Notes under the pieces: generated by a model
The model's input: the letters and a program-made list of their open reading frames with translations, nothing else
Told to the model about the DNA's origin: nothing
Database searches by the model: none
Shown here: piece after piece, positions 33,070 through 44,818 of the stretch
Position numbering within the stretch: position 1 is the stretch's first letter
Layout of the letters: every line of letters starts with the position of its first letter
Made by a program: the position numbers and the translations under genes
Origin: Fremontodendron californicum
Lineage: Eukaryota; Streptophyta; Magnoliopsida; Malvales; Malvaceae
Assembly: GCA_030761205.1 (NCBI GenBank)
Contig: JAULJL010000015.1
Location: 9,553,501-9,617,500 of the forward strand
Direction: 5' to 3'
DNA length: 64,000 nt

Positions 33070-35091
33070 GTCCCGGGGTCGAGAGTTTGCTAAGGCCTAC
33101 TAATTAAGGATATTTCATTGCAAGTTCCAGGAAACGTTTGATCTTCATCATAAGTTGACCCTGCCAACTATCAAGTTTACTTGGTCAGGTCAGCTCCTTT
33201 ACTTTGATTTTCATTGTAAGGTGACCCTACCAAGTTTACTTTGCTATTATGAGGGCGGGCGTACAATAAAAAACTAAAAAAAAAAAAAAAATTTATCTCA
33301 CTTGAAGGTTTAGTTCATAACTTCATATGAATTTTTTATTTATTTACAAAATCGGTTAGAATCTTCTTTTCAAATTAAATACGTAAAAACAGATACACTC
33401 ATATCGCAACTATGATTATAAATTCTAATGGTTATGTCACCTCCGTTATTTTTGTTTATTACTTTTTATTATACTTATCAGCATCATTCAAACGTATAGG
33501 TTCATTTATAAATTGTAAAAATAATATTTATGAATGGTGCTGAAAAAAATAATACTAAAAAATAATAGATAAAAATAACGAAAGAGATCTTAATCCAGAA
33601 AGAAACATACTCGTTATATCAGATTAATTTAATTAAAAAAAAAAAAACTAAGATATATTTCCTTGTGGTAATGAATATTGATAAGGAATTAAGGTTGGAG
33701 GTACTCATTATGCTGATAGAAATTTAGGTTGAATACTTGCAATAAAAATTCATTATTACTATTTGACTTTAAGGCAAGAGAAGTACATGTGCCCATTCAC
33801 AATTTCAAAAAAGTGATTTTTGTATAATATTTTATTTTAATTCAAAAATTTTAAAATTTATGATTTTTTTAAAAATGTTCTAAATCTATCATCGTTAAAA
33901 TAATTAGAGGTGGTTATTTAAAATTTTAAACCTATTTACTTGTTTATCTAATTTAATTTTTTTCCCTCCTAAATAACTTTGCACAATTTTCTATTTATTT
34001 TAAAATAAAATAAAAAATTAAAACAACGAAAAGTAATAGTATTTAGCTTAATGATAAAATATATTTTCTAATTAAATTTATTCTCTTAAAAAAATTCTTA
34101 AAGGTGCTTTTTTAGTGTGGTAAATGTAATATATATATATATATAACAGTACAGAATAGTAAAAATTTAATCGTAATTTAATTTTTTTATTAAACACTTT
34201 TTAAAAGAAAAATATTAAAACTTATATTAAATATTTTAAAAAAAATCAATTTTGGTTATCATTTAATTATTTTTAGGTCTCAAGTTCAAGTCTCTTCATA
34301 TGTAAGTTTGATCAAATTTTATGTTAAATTTATTTAATTATATACTGATTCGTTAATTTATTTGATTTAATGTTATATTTTTTAAAATTAGATGTAATAT
34401 TTGATTATAATTATAATATCTTTTAAAATTGTAATCTCATCAAAAAAATATTAACAATACTTTCACATAAATAACTTCACCATTAAATTCTTCTATGTAA
34501 TTCAAAGATTTTACAAACTTTAATAAAAACGAAAATCAAATTTAATTGCCAAAATCTCTTACGGGGTTTGCTCAATTAGCAAAGACATTGACTTGTACGT
34601 ATAAATTAATAATTCCTTTCCCCATGACAATGAGTCCCAACAAATAGTGAAGGAATTTAAACTAAAAAGCAAGTAATTAATATAGTGAAATAATTGACAT
34701 ATATAATGGAGCATGGAGCTGTTGAATGTGAACCTCACTTAAATATTATTACATTTTATATTTTAGATGGAAAAAAAAAGTACTCAATATAATATAAACA
34801 AAGAATAATTAATATAATAAGAATAAATTAAATATTTTAGGCAACCTTTCTTTATTTCTTTCCTCTAGAATAGATTAGATGTCTTTTTTTTTTTTTTTTT
34901 GAATAAATTAGATGATTTTGATAGTCATTCACGAGGTGGAGGGCGTGACCTTTCTTCCCCTTTCATTGGATTTTTGTTCATTCTAAAAATTAAATTAAAT
35001 AAACATAATAAATTTTGTATAGCGACAACTTTAGCTTAGTTGTTTGGTTTCAGTTGACTCCTAAGTCAACTTGACTAGTCATTTACTTTCA
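33070..35091. other. AT-rich intergenic DNA
   Basis: Two kilobases between the HIPP promoter and the Pack-MULE, with long A and T runs and small (TA)n tracts (34129-34144). No coding region can be supported. The segment GGTCTCAAGTTCAAGTC at 34276-34292 resembles a tRNA B box but is not part of a tRNA. Confidence 0.65.
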
Positions 35092-35942
35092 AAAAATATA
35101 GGGTGAATTTGAAAAACAACCTGTCTAATAAAAATTTTTGTTAATTGATATCATTGAAAAAGATTATTATTGAAAAGGAAATAAAAAATTAAAAGATTTA
35201 TAAAGAGAAAATCGCAATTACAAATTTATCCTTATTCTTAGATTAAAAAAAGAACACAAATTGCTTCTTTCTTGTGTTCATCTATGTTATTTTTTGTATT
35301 TGCTTCCGTTCTTCTATCTTTCTCTTCTTCAATCTTTATTTCCTCTCTTTCCTTTCTCCCTTTGCCTCATTTTTTTTCATCTATTTCTTGCTCACTTCCT
35401 TTGCATTTTGGGTATCTATGATTTGGTGACTCAAAATCAAAGGCGCTGACGAAACAAAAATGGAGGCAAATATTTAGATCCATCGGAGGAAAATCCTTAC
35501 GCGACTCAAACCTTCGAAAATCTTCTCATATTCTTGGTCCTGGAGTCCTCTAGGTAAACTTCTTCCTTTTTGGATTTGTCATGGCATATTTTTATTTGAT
35601 TTTTGAAATGTTTTCTTTAGATTTCATACATTGTTTTGGACTGCACGTATTTGTTTTCCTTGCAACTAAATTCTGCTCTAATATAATGGGATTTGGGTAG
35701 CATCAATTCAGTTCAAACATGTGCATTGTCTCTGTAATATACAGCGTATCTTTATTTGGTTTATCAAGTTCCAGAAATCTTGAGTTATTGAAAGTTGTGC
35801 AAGTCTGGTAGCCAAATATAACTTATATTTTGATGTTAGGAATTTGTTTGGTAGCATTATTCTTGAATGACTTGCATACTGACATACATGTGTGGATGTG
35901 TTGTTAAAATTGCTAATTTAGACTCACTCTAGAGTTTCATAG

Positions 35943-36372
35943 GTGTGGGAATTTGATCCAGCTCATCAGAGATGGCTGCTAGTAGCAGAGCTGGCTTTGT
36001 CGAGTGACAAGGGAGATCAAGCTTATTCTGTTGCATGGGCACCAAATATTGGACGGTAATGAAAATTATTATTCTTTGTGAAATTGTGTTTTTTATGAGC
36101 CATTGGCCATTAGTAGGATTCTAGACATTATTACATAGAGTCCATAAGTTCCTCCTTTATGTTGGGGTTCAACTGGGATATTTTTCGACCATTTGCATTG
36201 TGAATTCTGTTAAAATTGTTTACCTTTTTCATTTTGGTGATATAGGCCATATGAGGGAATAGTTGTTGCATCTCAAAAGGGAATTTCTATATGGCATGTT
36301 GGATCAACCCCTGACTTGGATGGAAGGCTCTCAATAAAGAAGGTTGCATTGCTTTCTAGACACAACAGTGAG
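35943..36372 (+). pseudogene. SEH1: Captured SEH1 fragment (3' exons, plus strand)
   Basis: Two exons of a nucleoporin SEH1-like WD-repeat protein with the intron kept. Exon 35943-36055 reads VWEFDPAHQRWLLVAELALS and SDKGDQAYSVAWAPNIGR. Exon 36246-36372 reads PYEGIVVASQKGISIWHVGS to ALLSRHNSEV. The borders CG|GTAATG and ATAG|GCC are intact and splice in frame. SEH1 is a structural part of the nuclear pore and of a growth-signalling complex. The rest of the gene is absent here. Earlier SEH1 exons lie on the other strand at 40799-41107 within the same element. Confidence 0.88.
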
Positions 36373-37815
36373 GTATTCAATAGTTAAAACTTTATTGTTC
36401 AGCTTTTGTATATCGTTTTCTGTTAATCTATATATGATTTGTATAGTTTGTGTGTGTAGGTGTGTTTATCGCTCCTCACTTAGACTTTCAACATAATAGC
36501 TGCAGTTTTCAGTTAGATGATGAGACTAATCATCTAAAATGCAGCCTGGTAGAATTTATGTGGCCTTAAACATAATTTTGAGGAGGTTGAATGTTACATT
36601 ACTATTGCAATATACAAAACTATCTCTCTGGAGATTCTCAAACGTAAGACTAATCATCAATTCAGTTCTCACATGACAGCCTTTTGCAATTAATTGAAAG
36701 TTGTTGATAAAGAATGAATTGAATGTCTTAGTAAAAAAGCTGTTAAAAATCTTCTCTACATTTCTTCTGGAGTTGTCCAAGTAATACTATTTTTTTATTG
36801 ATTATTTTTTTTATTCATGATAAATTTGAATAATTAATTAATGTCTTTGAATTATTTTTATGATAGGATCATTGGCATACATTGTTAATTTAATGGGATT
36901 TAGGGTAGAATTGATTAGAGTTTCGAAAATGTACATATAATTCTGCCAAATGTACATGCCGTTATATTTCAAATGTACATATAATCCAAGTAGGTAGCCT
37001 ACGTTATAACCATCTTTTTTCTGCAACTAAGAGATTTAAATTTTCTTATTTGTTTAAGTCTCTTTTAAAAAGAAACAACATCCTTTCTTTAGCATTGGCT
37101 TTTATGTTTGTATTGAAGTTCAATATGTACATTCTGTTATATTTTTATGTACATATAAGTGGACTTATTTTTTTTGAAGCATTTCTTAGTAAAGCTATTA
37201 TTTTACAGTAGTTATAAACGATTTTGAGATTAAACGGGGGATTATAGTTAGGGGTTTGGGGTCTCTCTATAGTAAGAGTATTAAAAGTTATATATATTTA
37301 CTAGTTTTACAATTTTGTATGAATCATGATAAGTGTAATACTTAGATGATTTTATGGTTTGGAAACACATAAGAGCTTAATTGATTGAGATTTAGAAAGA
37401 ATTTGTCAGTAATATGAAAATGTACATATACTTTTCTGAATGTACATATGGTTATGCTATATGTACGTACTGTTATACTTCTACGTACATATAAGTGGGC
37501 TTATTTTCTTGAAGGGTTTCTTAGTAAACTTCTTATTTTAGAATAGTTTTAATCATTCCAGAATTATAGGGGATTAAGGTTAAGGGTTTGGGGTCTCTCT
37601 ATAGTAAGACTTTAGGAATATTTCTACTGAACATGTTGTTAAGACTGTAGGAGCCCATTTCTACTTAACATGTTGTTAGCATAGTTTTTTTTTTCACTAG
37701 AAAATGATGTCCGAAGGCCTCATAACGCAAAAGACAACTATTAATGTGTTTACTTGATTTATATGGAAGATTTCTTTGATATAGCTTTCAAGAAACTAGA
37801 CATATTTTATCTTTT

Positions 37816-37934
37816 GCTACGTGAGTACAAGGAGAAACCATATTATGGTCACTGTGTTGCTATTGTGGCATCTGCATCTTTGAGGGAGATGATAAAACTC
37901 GGTGCTTTTGCTATAGTATCATCAATTGTAGTTG
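37816..37934 (+). pseudogene. Captured type II vacuolar-type H+-pyrophosphatase fragment
   Basis: The reading REYKEKPYYGHCVAIVASAS then LREMIKLGAFAIVSSIVVG matches a conserved segment of the AVP2-like, K+-independent plant proton-pumping pyrophosphatase. It ends at a plausible donor site (GTTG|GTATGT). Changes at conserved positions (for example KLGA where KPGA is usual) fit decay after capture. Only about 40 residues remain. Confidence 0.75.
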
Positions 37935-38042
37935 GTATGTCAATTACTCTTTGCTCATTATTATTTTCTTTTATAATCATGGGGTGGTTTGTTTATTTCT
38001 CTTACTAATCCATCTTTCTTTTTTTTCTCATTTTTCTTATAG

Positions 38043-38240
38043 GTTTTCCTTTTCCTTTCTTAGCTACTGATTATTTCAACTCAAAAAATATTCTGAAATA
38101 GGTGGATTTGAGATATTACACAATGAATGCTTGAATGATGGGACTTTGGTGGGTTTAAAATACTAAAGTACTATAATATAGCTAGTGGCAAAGTTCAATT
38201 TCATACAGAAGTAGAGACAACAAGTCAATTGTGTATACTT
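38043..38240 (+). pseudogene. Captured SERK/NIK-type receptor kinase fragment
   Basis: After an acceptor-like AG at 38041-38042 the sequence reads FLATDYFNSKNIL, a stop, then GGFE and LNDGTLVGLK. Farther on comes GKVQFHTEVETTSQL. This order matches the start of the kinase domain in LRR-II receptor kinases (SERK/NIK): ATxNFxxKNIL, the glycine-rich loop, and the FQTEVEMIS helix. Stops and loss of the glycine loop show it is dead. Confidence 0.6.
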
Positions 38241-40798
38241 AAATATTGTGCTAAGAATGAAGGATTAGATATGGCCTAATTTTCTCTTGTTGCTTTGCAA
38301 AATCTTTGTAGCAGATTCTTTTGGATGAAAAAATTTACATTTATCTAAAAAAAATTAAATAGATATATTTGTTATTTTATCTTTTATATATTAATGAATA
38401 CCTTATTTTGACTCAAATTAAAATCGTTCAAATCTTAATTTATATCAAATTAACTCATTTTGGATAAGACCTGTCTGTAAAATATTCTGTTCACTGAATC
38501 TTAACCAAATTATCTATAAAAATCCATTACAATTATAAAGCTCAAGTTTCATTACAATTATAAAACTGAGTTTAAAAATCCATTTAAACAACTATAAAGA
38601 TTAAAAATCAAGTTCAATTACAACTTTAGTGTCGCAAATACATGACAAGTACTTTGGCCATAAACTTGACTATGATAATGGAAGAGGATGTGAACATAGA
38701 TGTAGAAACTAAATATATGAACTCCTGACAAGTGTTACCATCAACCTGCATTAACCACATGAGCAATATATTAGTTCTTCGATCAGGTATGTAACCTTAT
38801 AGATGGAAGTAAAATTCATGTATCAATTCATACAAAATGAGTAAAAGTAATAAATTATAATACTCTAATTCCTTAAAGCTAAACCCTTAACCATAATACT
38901 TCCATCTAATTGTTTTTGCCTTTTAAAATGACTAAAACTAACAAAATTGATAAGAAATGCTTCAACAAAATAAGCCCCCTTATATGTACATATAACATAA
39001 CTATATGTACATATAGTACAACTGTATGTATATTAAGGAAAACTATATGTACATTTTTATATTTGTGAGAAATTCTACACTAAACCTAAAGATGTGTTCT
39101 TTTTCTTTCAAATGAACAAGTTAGAAAAATATAATGATTCATAAAAATTGTAAGAGTGGTAAATATATAACTTTTACTAATCTTATTATAGAGGAACCCC
39201 AAACCCTAACCATAATGTCTTCCCTTATCGTTTTTGCCATTTGAAACTACTAAAAAATAACAAAATTGATAAGAAATGCTTCAAGAAAATAAATCCACTT
39301 ATATGTACATATAGCAAAATTATATGTACATGTAGCATAACTATATTTACATTCAGCAAAATTATATGTACATTTTTATATCTGTGAAAAACTCTATCCT
39401 AAACCGAAAGATACCAAATTGGACTCACCACACCAAAGAATATTCAGCATGAGTAAAACCAAATAATGGTAGTATAGAAAGAAAACCATCATTATATTTA
39501 ACAATAATTCTTTTAAAGTCATGTGACAACATAAATCAGGTTTTTCTCTGCTGCACAACCTTTATCTCTAGAATGGCCAACAAAAGACTGTAGCACAAAT
39601 AACTTGCAATCCTAGGCTATAAGTATTTTAATAGCAATATAGGATCATCAAATATCATAGACAGTAAACCATCCATTTTACCAATAATATCTATATCCAT
39701 CACCAAATTGTTAAATTTAAAATCACTAAAACTTCTTCATAAATATCAAATTACCTTCACATCAGATTAGATTACAAAAACAAGATGTAAAGAGGATAGA
39801 TAAAAGTCAAAGAAACAAGATGTTCATAAACAACATTATAATAAAAGTCAAATTGAAAAAATCTTTGAGCAAAGACATACCATAGCCTCAGAATCCAGAA
39901 CCCATCAGTAGGTATGCATTCAGGTATGAATTAGAAGCATGTGAAAATATAATTTAATAAAAGAATTTCCAATCAGATTAAGGTACAAGTTGCAACAAAA
40001 AAAAAATATGTACTTACAGCAACCAGGCAGAAATAACAAAGTAGCAGAAGAAGCAACCTACTTTGAACATCTGCGGACAACAATGTTCGCAATCGGGTAC
40101 ATATTACATAACTATATGTACATAACCTGAAACTATATGTACATATTGCATAACTATATGTACATATAAAAACACTATATGTAGTTTTTTGTATAGTGAC
40201 AATTTTTAACATAAACCCGAATGAGTTACATTCTTACATGTTAACCCTCCTTAAAATCACCAATCAAGCAAAAATATAATGATTCTTACTCTCATAATGC
40301 AAACCCTTAATCATAATACCTCTGTCTCATCGTTTTTTCCATTTAAAACAACTTTAAACTAACATAATTGATAAGAAATGCTTCAACAATATAAGCACAG
40401 TTATATATACATATAGCAAAACAATATGTACATATAACATACCTATATGTACATTCTTCAAAACAATATGTACTTTTCTATATAGTTAAACTTCCTACCC
40501 TAAACCTCAATGATTTAATCTCTTAAATATTAAACCTCTTTAAATGGCATATGAAGCAACTAAACTATATGTACGTTCAATCAATACACAAAGAATATCA
40601 TCAAATTCATATATTATTCTCTAAAATACAATCAATTAAGATATTATGTGCTCTCCCCTCCTTAAAATTACCAAAGTTGTAAAAAATATAATGATTCGTA
40701 CAACTTATGAGCACCGAGGAAAACAACAACAGCCATATCCACAGTGAAATACAAGAGAGAGAAAAAATAGGGAATGATAGATGCAGAAAATTGATCAC

Positions 40799-41107
40799 CT
40801 GAAGTTGCCAGTTTTTTAGTTCTAAAGGATCGAGGAGCTCAAAGACTTTCACAAAGCCGTCTAAGTAAGCAACAGCCTATAAAATAAAACGAAAATAAGC
40901 TATGAAAATGCCAACTCTAAACACAAAATAAACTATATGAGCTATTATGGAAAATTGGAAACATGAAGCAGAATAGCAAAAATAAAATAAAATCAGTTTT
41001 AAAACTCACCATTTTCAAACTCGTTTGATTGACTCTAAATTGAGCATCTAAAACCTTCGATCTAGTTTTAAAGCTTTTGCATAGCTTCCATTCAAGAGGC
41101 TTTGTAC
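40799..41107 (-). pseudogene. SEH1: Captured SEH1 fragment (5'-middle exons, minus strand)
   Basis: Two exons with the intron kept. 41010-41107 reads GTKPLEWKLCKSFKTRSKVL and DAQFRVNQTSLKM. 40799-40876 reads AVAYLDGFVKVFELLDPLEL and KNWQLQ. Both have proper GT and AG borders. They precede, in the normal SEH1 order, the exons found on the plus strand at 35943-36372. One gene is therefore present in two pieces with opposite orientation. Confidence 0.88.
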
Positions 41108-41190
41108 CTAACAAAATTTACAATATCAATTGGCATTTTCGAAATATTACCACCAAATGTAACAATTAAAAAGTCAAAGAAAATAAATAC

Positions 41191-41374
41191 CTTCTACAAG
41201 CTCTTCCACAGGGTCCATGAGGCCATTAACTCCAGCTGATGCTATGGCATCCGAGTTTGGAACATCGGCAGCCTGCAGAGGAGTCTTATTCCCAAACTTT
41301 GGTATTAATACATCTCTCAATCCGTTAATCAACACAAATGCCACTCTTTTCCTTGGCTCTGCGGGACTGCCCAT
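41191..41374 (-). pseudogene. Captured phosphoglycerate mutase (archaeal/apgM-type) first exon
   Basis: Begins with an ATG: MGSPAEPRKRVAFVLINGLR, then DVLIPKFGNKTPLQAADVPN, ending at PVEELVEG before a GTATTT donor. It matches the N-terminus of plant 2,3-bisphosphoglycerate-independent phosphoglycerate mutase of the archaeal type. The metal-binding DGxGD motif has become NGLRD, so it could not be active even if extended. The remainder of the gene is absent. Confidence 0.82.
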
Positions 41375-42538
41375 ACATTTGTATAACTAACTTTAGGCCT
41401 TATTCCTTTTTAAGGCAGTGTCAGAAATGAACAAAATTGAAATTGAAAAATACCTTACTTCAGTGTGGTAAGTCAAGTAGCAAAGTCAGCAAAGGAGCCT
41501 GATCCTACAGCAAGCAAAGATGCTCCAATGCTTCAATAGAATCTAAAAAAAAAAATTAAGCACACTAAAACCTAAAGAAAAATAAAAAGATAGAAGTTTG
41601 TCATTTTTTTTAAATCATAAATTATCTGGATTAACTTATTTAAAATGTGGCATAAATTTCAGTTAGAATATTGACAATATATATATATATATATATATAT
41701 ATTACAAATTGTAAATACTGACAATTCAATCTATTTGATTAAAAATCTAAGCAAATATTTCGAACTCAAATGGTAACCTGCTTCAGAAGCATTAAAATTT
41801 TATTTCCTATCTTGAAAGACAAAAATTTGCATAAAATTTTCTTGAATAATTATATATATAAAGTGAATTCATAAAATTTAAGGCAAACTACAAAGATGGT
41901 ATCTCTCCTATTATAAGCTAAGATCGAACAAAATTCTATGCAAAAAACAACATGAACCCATTAAAAAGTGAATCAAAACAAACCCAATAAGCAGGAAAAA
42001 AAAAGAGAATTTATTATTACTTGTATAAAATAAACTTCAACGGTGATTAATGGAAAAGTTTTTTTTAACTGAAATAACGATAAGAAGACATAAGAAGAAG
42101 AAGAAATGGGTTTATCTAGATCGAATAAAGCTAATGTTACTTTATTCTATGGCTGTTGGGTTTGTGAGAGAGGGGTAGGCTGCTGAGTGAGAAAAAGCAT
42201 GAGAACGACAATGAAAAAATCCAAAAACAAAGAGAATTAAATTTGATTTTAAGGGTAAATTTATCATTACAATCTCCTTAATAATAATTTTTTCTTTCTC
42301 CGTTTCTCTTTTATAAATTTTTATTATTCATTAGGCTATCTAACAATTATTGTACTATAGATGTCATTTTTTCAAATTTTCCCAAAAATATATTTAGGAA
42401 AATGTGATGTGGTCGAGTCATAATGTCGTTTTAAAACTGATTCCTTAAAAGATTTAGTCATAAAATACAATTACGATGTGACAAAAAAGACTTTCATTGA
42501 CATATATAAAAATTGTTATAATATTCATTTAATTAAAT

Positions 42539-42814
42539 GAGTTTGTATTTGATGCACTGACAGTGTATAACACTCATACACTGTCAGTGAATCAAAACAT
42601 GACACGTCATTGATGAACAAACTAAAAAACAAGGAAGGACCTATAAATAAATATAGAAATCGAAATAGAAATAGAAAAAAAAACAAGACACCTCATTAAT
42701 ATTTATTTATAGGTCTTTCCTTGTTTTTTAGTTTGCTCACTAATGACGTGTCATGTTTTGGTTCACTGATAGTGTATGAGTCTTATACACTGTCAGTGCA
42801 TCAAATATAAACTC
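42539..42814. mobile_element. Palindromic MITE with 9-bp target duplication
   Basis: A 276-bp element with ends GAGTTTGTATTTGATGCACT and its inverse, then long near-continuous inverted similarity (TGACACGTCATTGATGAAC with GTTTGCTCACTAATGACGTG). It is flanked by TAATTAAAT on both sides. The paralogue X1 has the uninterrupted target at about 11370, so both the ends and the 9-bp duplication are confirmed. The duplication length fits Mutator. The interior is non-coding and could form a long hairpin. Confidence 0.88.
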
Positions 42815-42935
42815 TAATTAAATATGTAACTTTCAAATTAGATGTTGATTTTCTTATCACAACAAAATTAAATTATCACAAAGTACCAGACATTGGTTAT
42901 GCAATTTTTGAACAAAATATGGCTTGTGATTAAAA

Positions 42936-44178
42936 TCTATACCTACTATAAAACTAATCCCTAAATGCATGGAAGAATAGAATTGAGAATTTTAAATCAT
43001 GGATTAATTGACAACTAAGCATAGGTATTAAGGGGGTTGGGAGGGTTAGTTTGAGTATTTTTTTTTTATTAAGAAGGAAAGAAAGGGAAAAAAATGGAGA
43101 AAAAATTGTATGTTTGTGTCGTTTTTGTGATCGTGTTATTTTTTGTGTGTTCAAAATATTATAAATTTATACAATTTTTACATGTTAATAATTTGTTTTA
43201 TGTAGATTTTGACACGTTCAGATATTTGTTCGTGTTCATATTATATTTTGTGTCGCGTTCGTGTTATTTTTTCGTATGTTCAAAGTATTATAAATTTTTA
43301 CATATTAATAATTCGTTTTATGTGAATTTTGACATGTTCGTGTATTTATGTTCATGTTATTTTCGTGTCTTTTAATTGTTTTTTCCATGTGTTCGTGTCA
43401 TGTTTCAATTCATCCAAATATTTTGCATAGTTTGTCATGGTGATCCAATTTAGAGAAAATTTTGTGTGTCGTGTCTCAATTCATCCCATATTTTGCATAA
43501 TTTGTTATAATAATTTAATTTAAAGATAAATTAGTATGTTTGTAACAGTTCGTGTTATTTTATCGTATGTTTAAAGTATTATAAATTTATATAAATTTTT
43601 ACACTTTATCAATTCTTTTTATGTAGATTTTAACAATTTCATGTATTTTTGTAGTGTTCATGTTATTTTAGTGTCATATTTTAATTATTTTTTTCATGTT
43701 GTGTTCATGTCGTATAATCATGATGTGTCCGAAATTGCCAAGTCTAATTGATACTATTCAAATAACTCCCAAATTTATGTCGCATGTCTTCATGTTCGTG
43801 TTGTTTTTTCTGTTATAATCGTATTCGGGATATTATATATTTATATAAATTTTGACACATTAATAATTCGTTTTATGTAAATTTTGACACGTTTGTGTAT
43901 TTGTGTCGTGATCATGTTATTTTTGTGTCATGTAGTGTTTTAATTATTTTTCTCATGTTATGTTCGTATCGTATAATTATGTTATATCTGAAATTGTCAG
44001 ATGTAATTAACCATATTCAAATAACTCTCAATTTTATACCAGGTGTCTTATAAGAATAAGAATTATTATTTTTCTAAATTATTATATTTACTACTCTTAT
44101 TTTTTTATATTTCAAATTTATTACAAAATATTAATTCAAATTCGATAACATTTCGTAAGAAGCGCGAACATTATATAG
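42936..44178 (+). mobile_element. Helitron-like insertion (non-autonomous)
   Basis: Present in X2 and absent from X1. It starts TCTATACCTACTATAAAACT after an A, like the TC 5' ends of plant Helitrons. It ends with GC-rich AAGCGCGAACATTATATAG before a T. The 3' terminus is ATAG rather than CTAG, and the usual hairpin is weak. No target duplication is seen. Most of the interior (43090-43990) is three or four diverged repeats rich in TTCGTGTTATTTTT, AAATTTTTACA and GTTTTATGTAGATTTTGACA. There is no Rep/helicase. Confidence 0.45.
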
Positions 44179-44818
44179 TAATATTCTAAAATAAACCTAA
44201 ATAAATTAAACTCAAACTCAAAGTAAGTCCTACATTTTTTTGGTTATTAATTAGTGGTCCAATTCAAAACCACGATGCAAAATATGAAGGAGTTTAATTG
44301 TTTATGGCTGAGCTTGCAAAATATAAATTAATTTTTTTATTATTATTTAAGAAACAATTTTTTTTATTATTTGGGATAAGGGAAGGTACGTACAATTAGT
44401 CAATTGTTTTGATGTATAAATGTTACATCTTATTAAATGCATTCCCATATAAAAAATACAACAAAGATTAGATTCGGATTTATCTTTCTTTTCTTTTTTT
44501 TTTATGGTCAAGATAAGTTATACTCTTCAATGTGATAATAATATGGAGACAATGTTATAATATAAATGAAAAATTATTTTGTTGTGTGAAATTTTTAGAT
44601 TATACAACTCAGTTAATAGGATAATACATGCTTATTAAAATATATTAAAAAATAATTTAAAAATAAAATATATAATAATTTTTTAATTTCGTTTATAAAA
44701 TTAAAAAATTCGATTGTCAATATATATATATATTAATATATATATAAAGAATGAAAAAAATGGGTTTTTAATAAAATTAAGAGAAAAGTGAAAATTATGA
44801 GGAATATAGCATGGCGTT

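Larger units (their letters stand above)
36930..40580. repeat. Inverted and direct TGTACATA-rich repeats inside the Pack-MULE
   Basis: Units of about 200-300 bases share a TATATGTACATATA-rich part, a GAAGCATTTCTTA part and a GGTTTGGGGTCTCTCTATAGTAAGA part. Plus-oriented units lie near 37090-37340 and 37420-37640. Minus-oriented units lie near 38840-39080, 39110-39400 and 40090-40500. The arms face each other around the pyrophosphatase and kinase fragments. More than twenty copies of the palindrome ATGTACAT or close variants are visible. Confidence 0.75.
35101..42383. mobile_element. Pack-MULE carrying fragments of four host genes
   Basis: A 7,283-bp element with a perfect 9-bp target duplication AAAAATATA (35092-35100 and 42384-42392). 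Its inverted ends are about 140 bases: left GGGTGAATTTGAAAAACA, right read backwards GGGAAAATTTGAAAAAAT. No transposase was found. Inside are intron-containing pieces of SEH1 (two, opposite strands), a type II H+-pyrophosphatase, a SERK/NIK-type kinase and a phosphoglycerate mutase, mostly ending at natural splice sites. That is the hallmark of a Mutator element that captured genomic DNA. The centre holds several inverted and direct copies of a TGTACATA-rich repeat. All captured pieces are truncated. Confidence 0.9.

Noticed and set aside
34276..34292. tRNA-like B box (GGTCTCAAGTTCAAGTC)
   Set aside because: No matching A box, cloverleaf or 3' end. Isolated similarity in AT-rich DNA.
35261..35449. 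Hydrophobic 62-codon reading frame near the left end of the Pack-MULE
   Set aside because: Built from a TTTCTTC-rich tract. No family resemblance, so not counted as a captured gene.
37754..38008. An 84-residue free-standing gene
   Set aside because: Only the REYKEKP...SIVVG part is real pyrophosphatase homology. The rest is intron-like sequence in a Pack-MULE.
43094..43375. 93-codon Phe/Val/Tyr-rich reading frame
   Set aside because: A by-product of TTCGTGTT and TTTTTACA repeats in the Helitron-like insertion.
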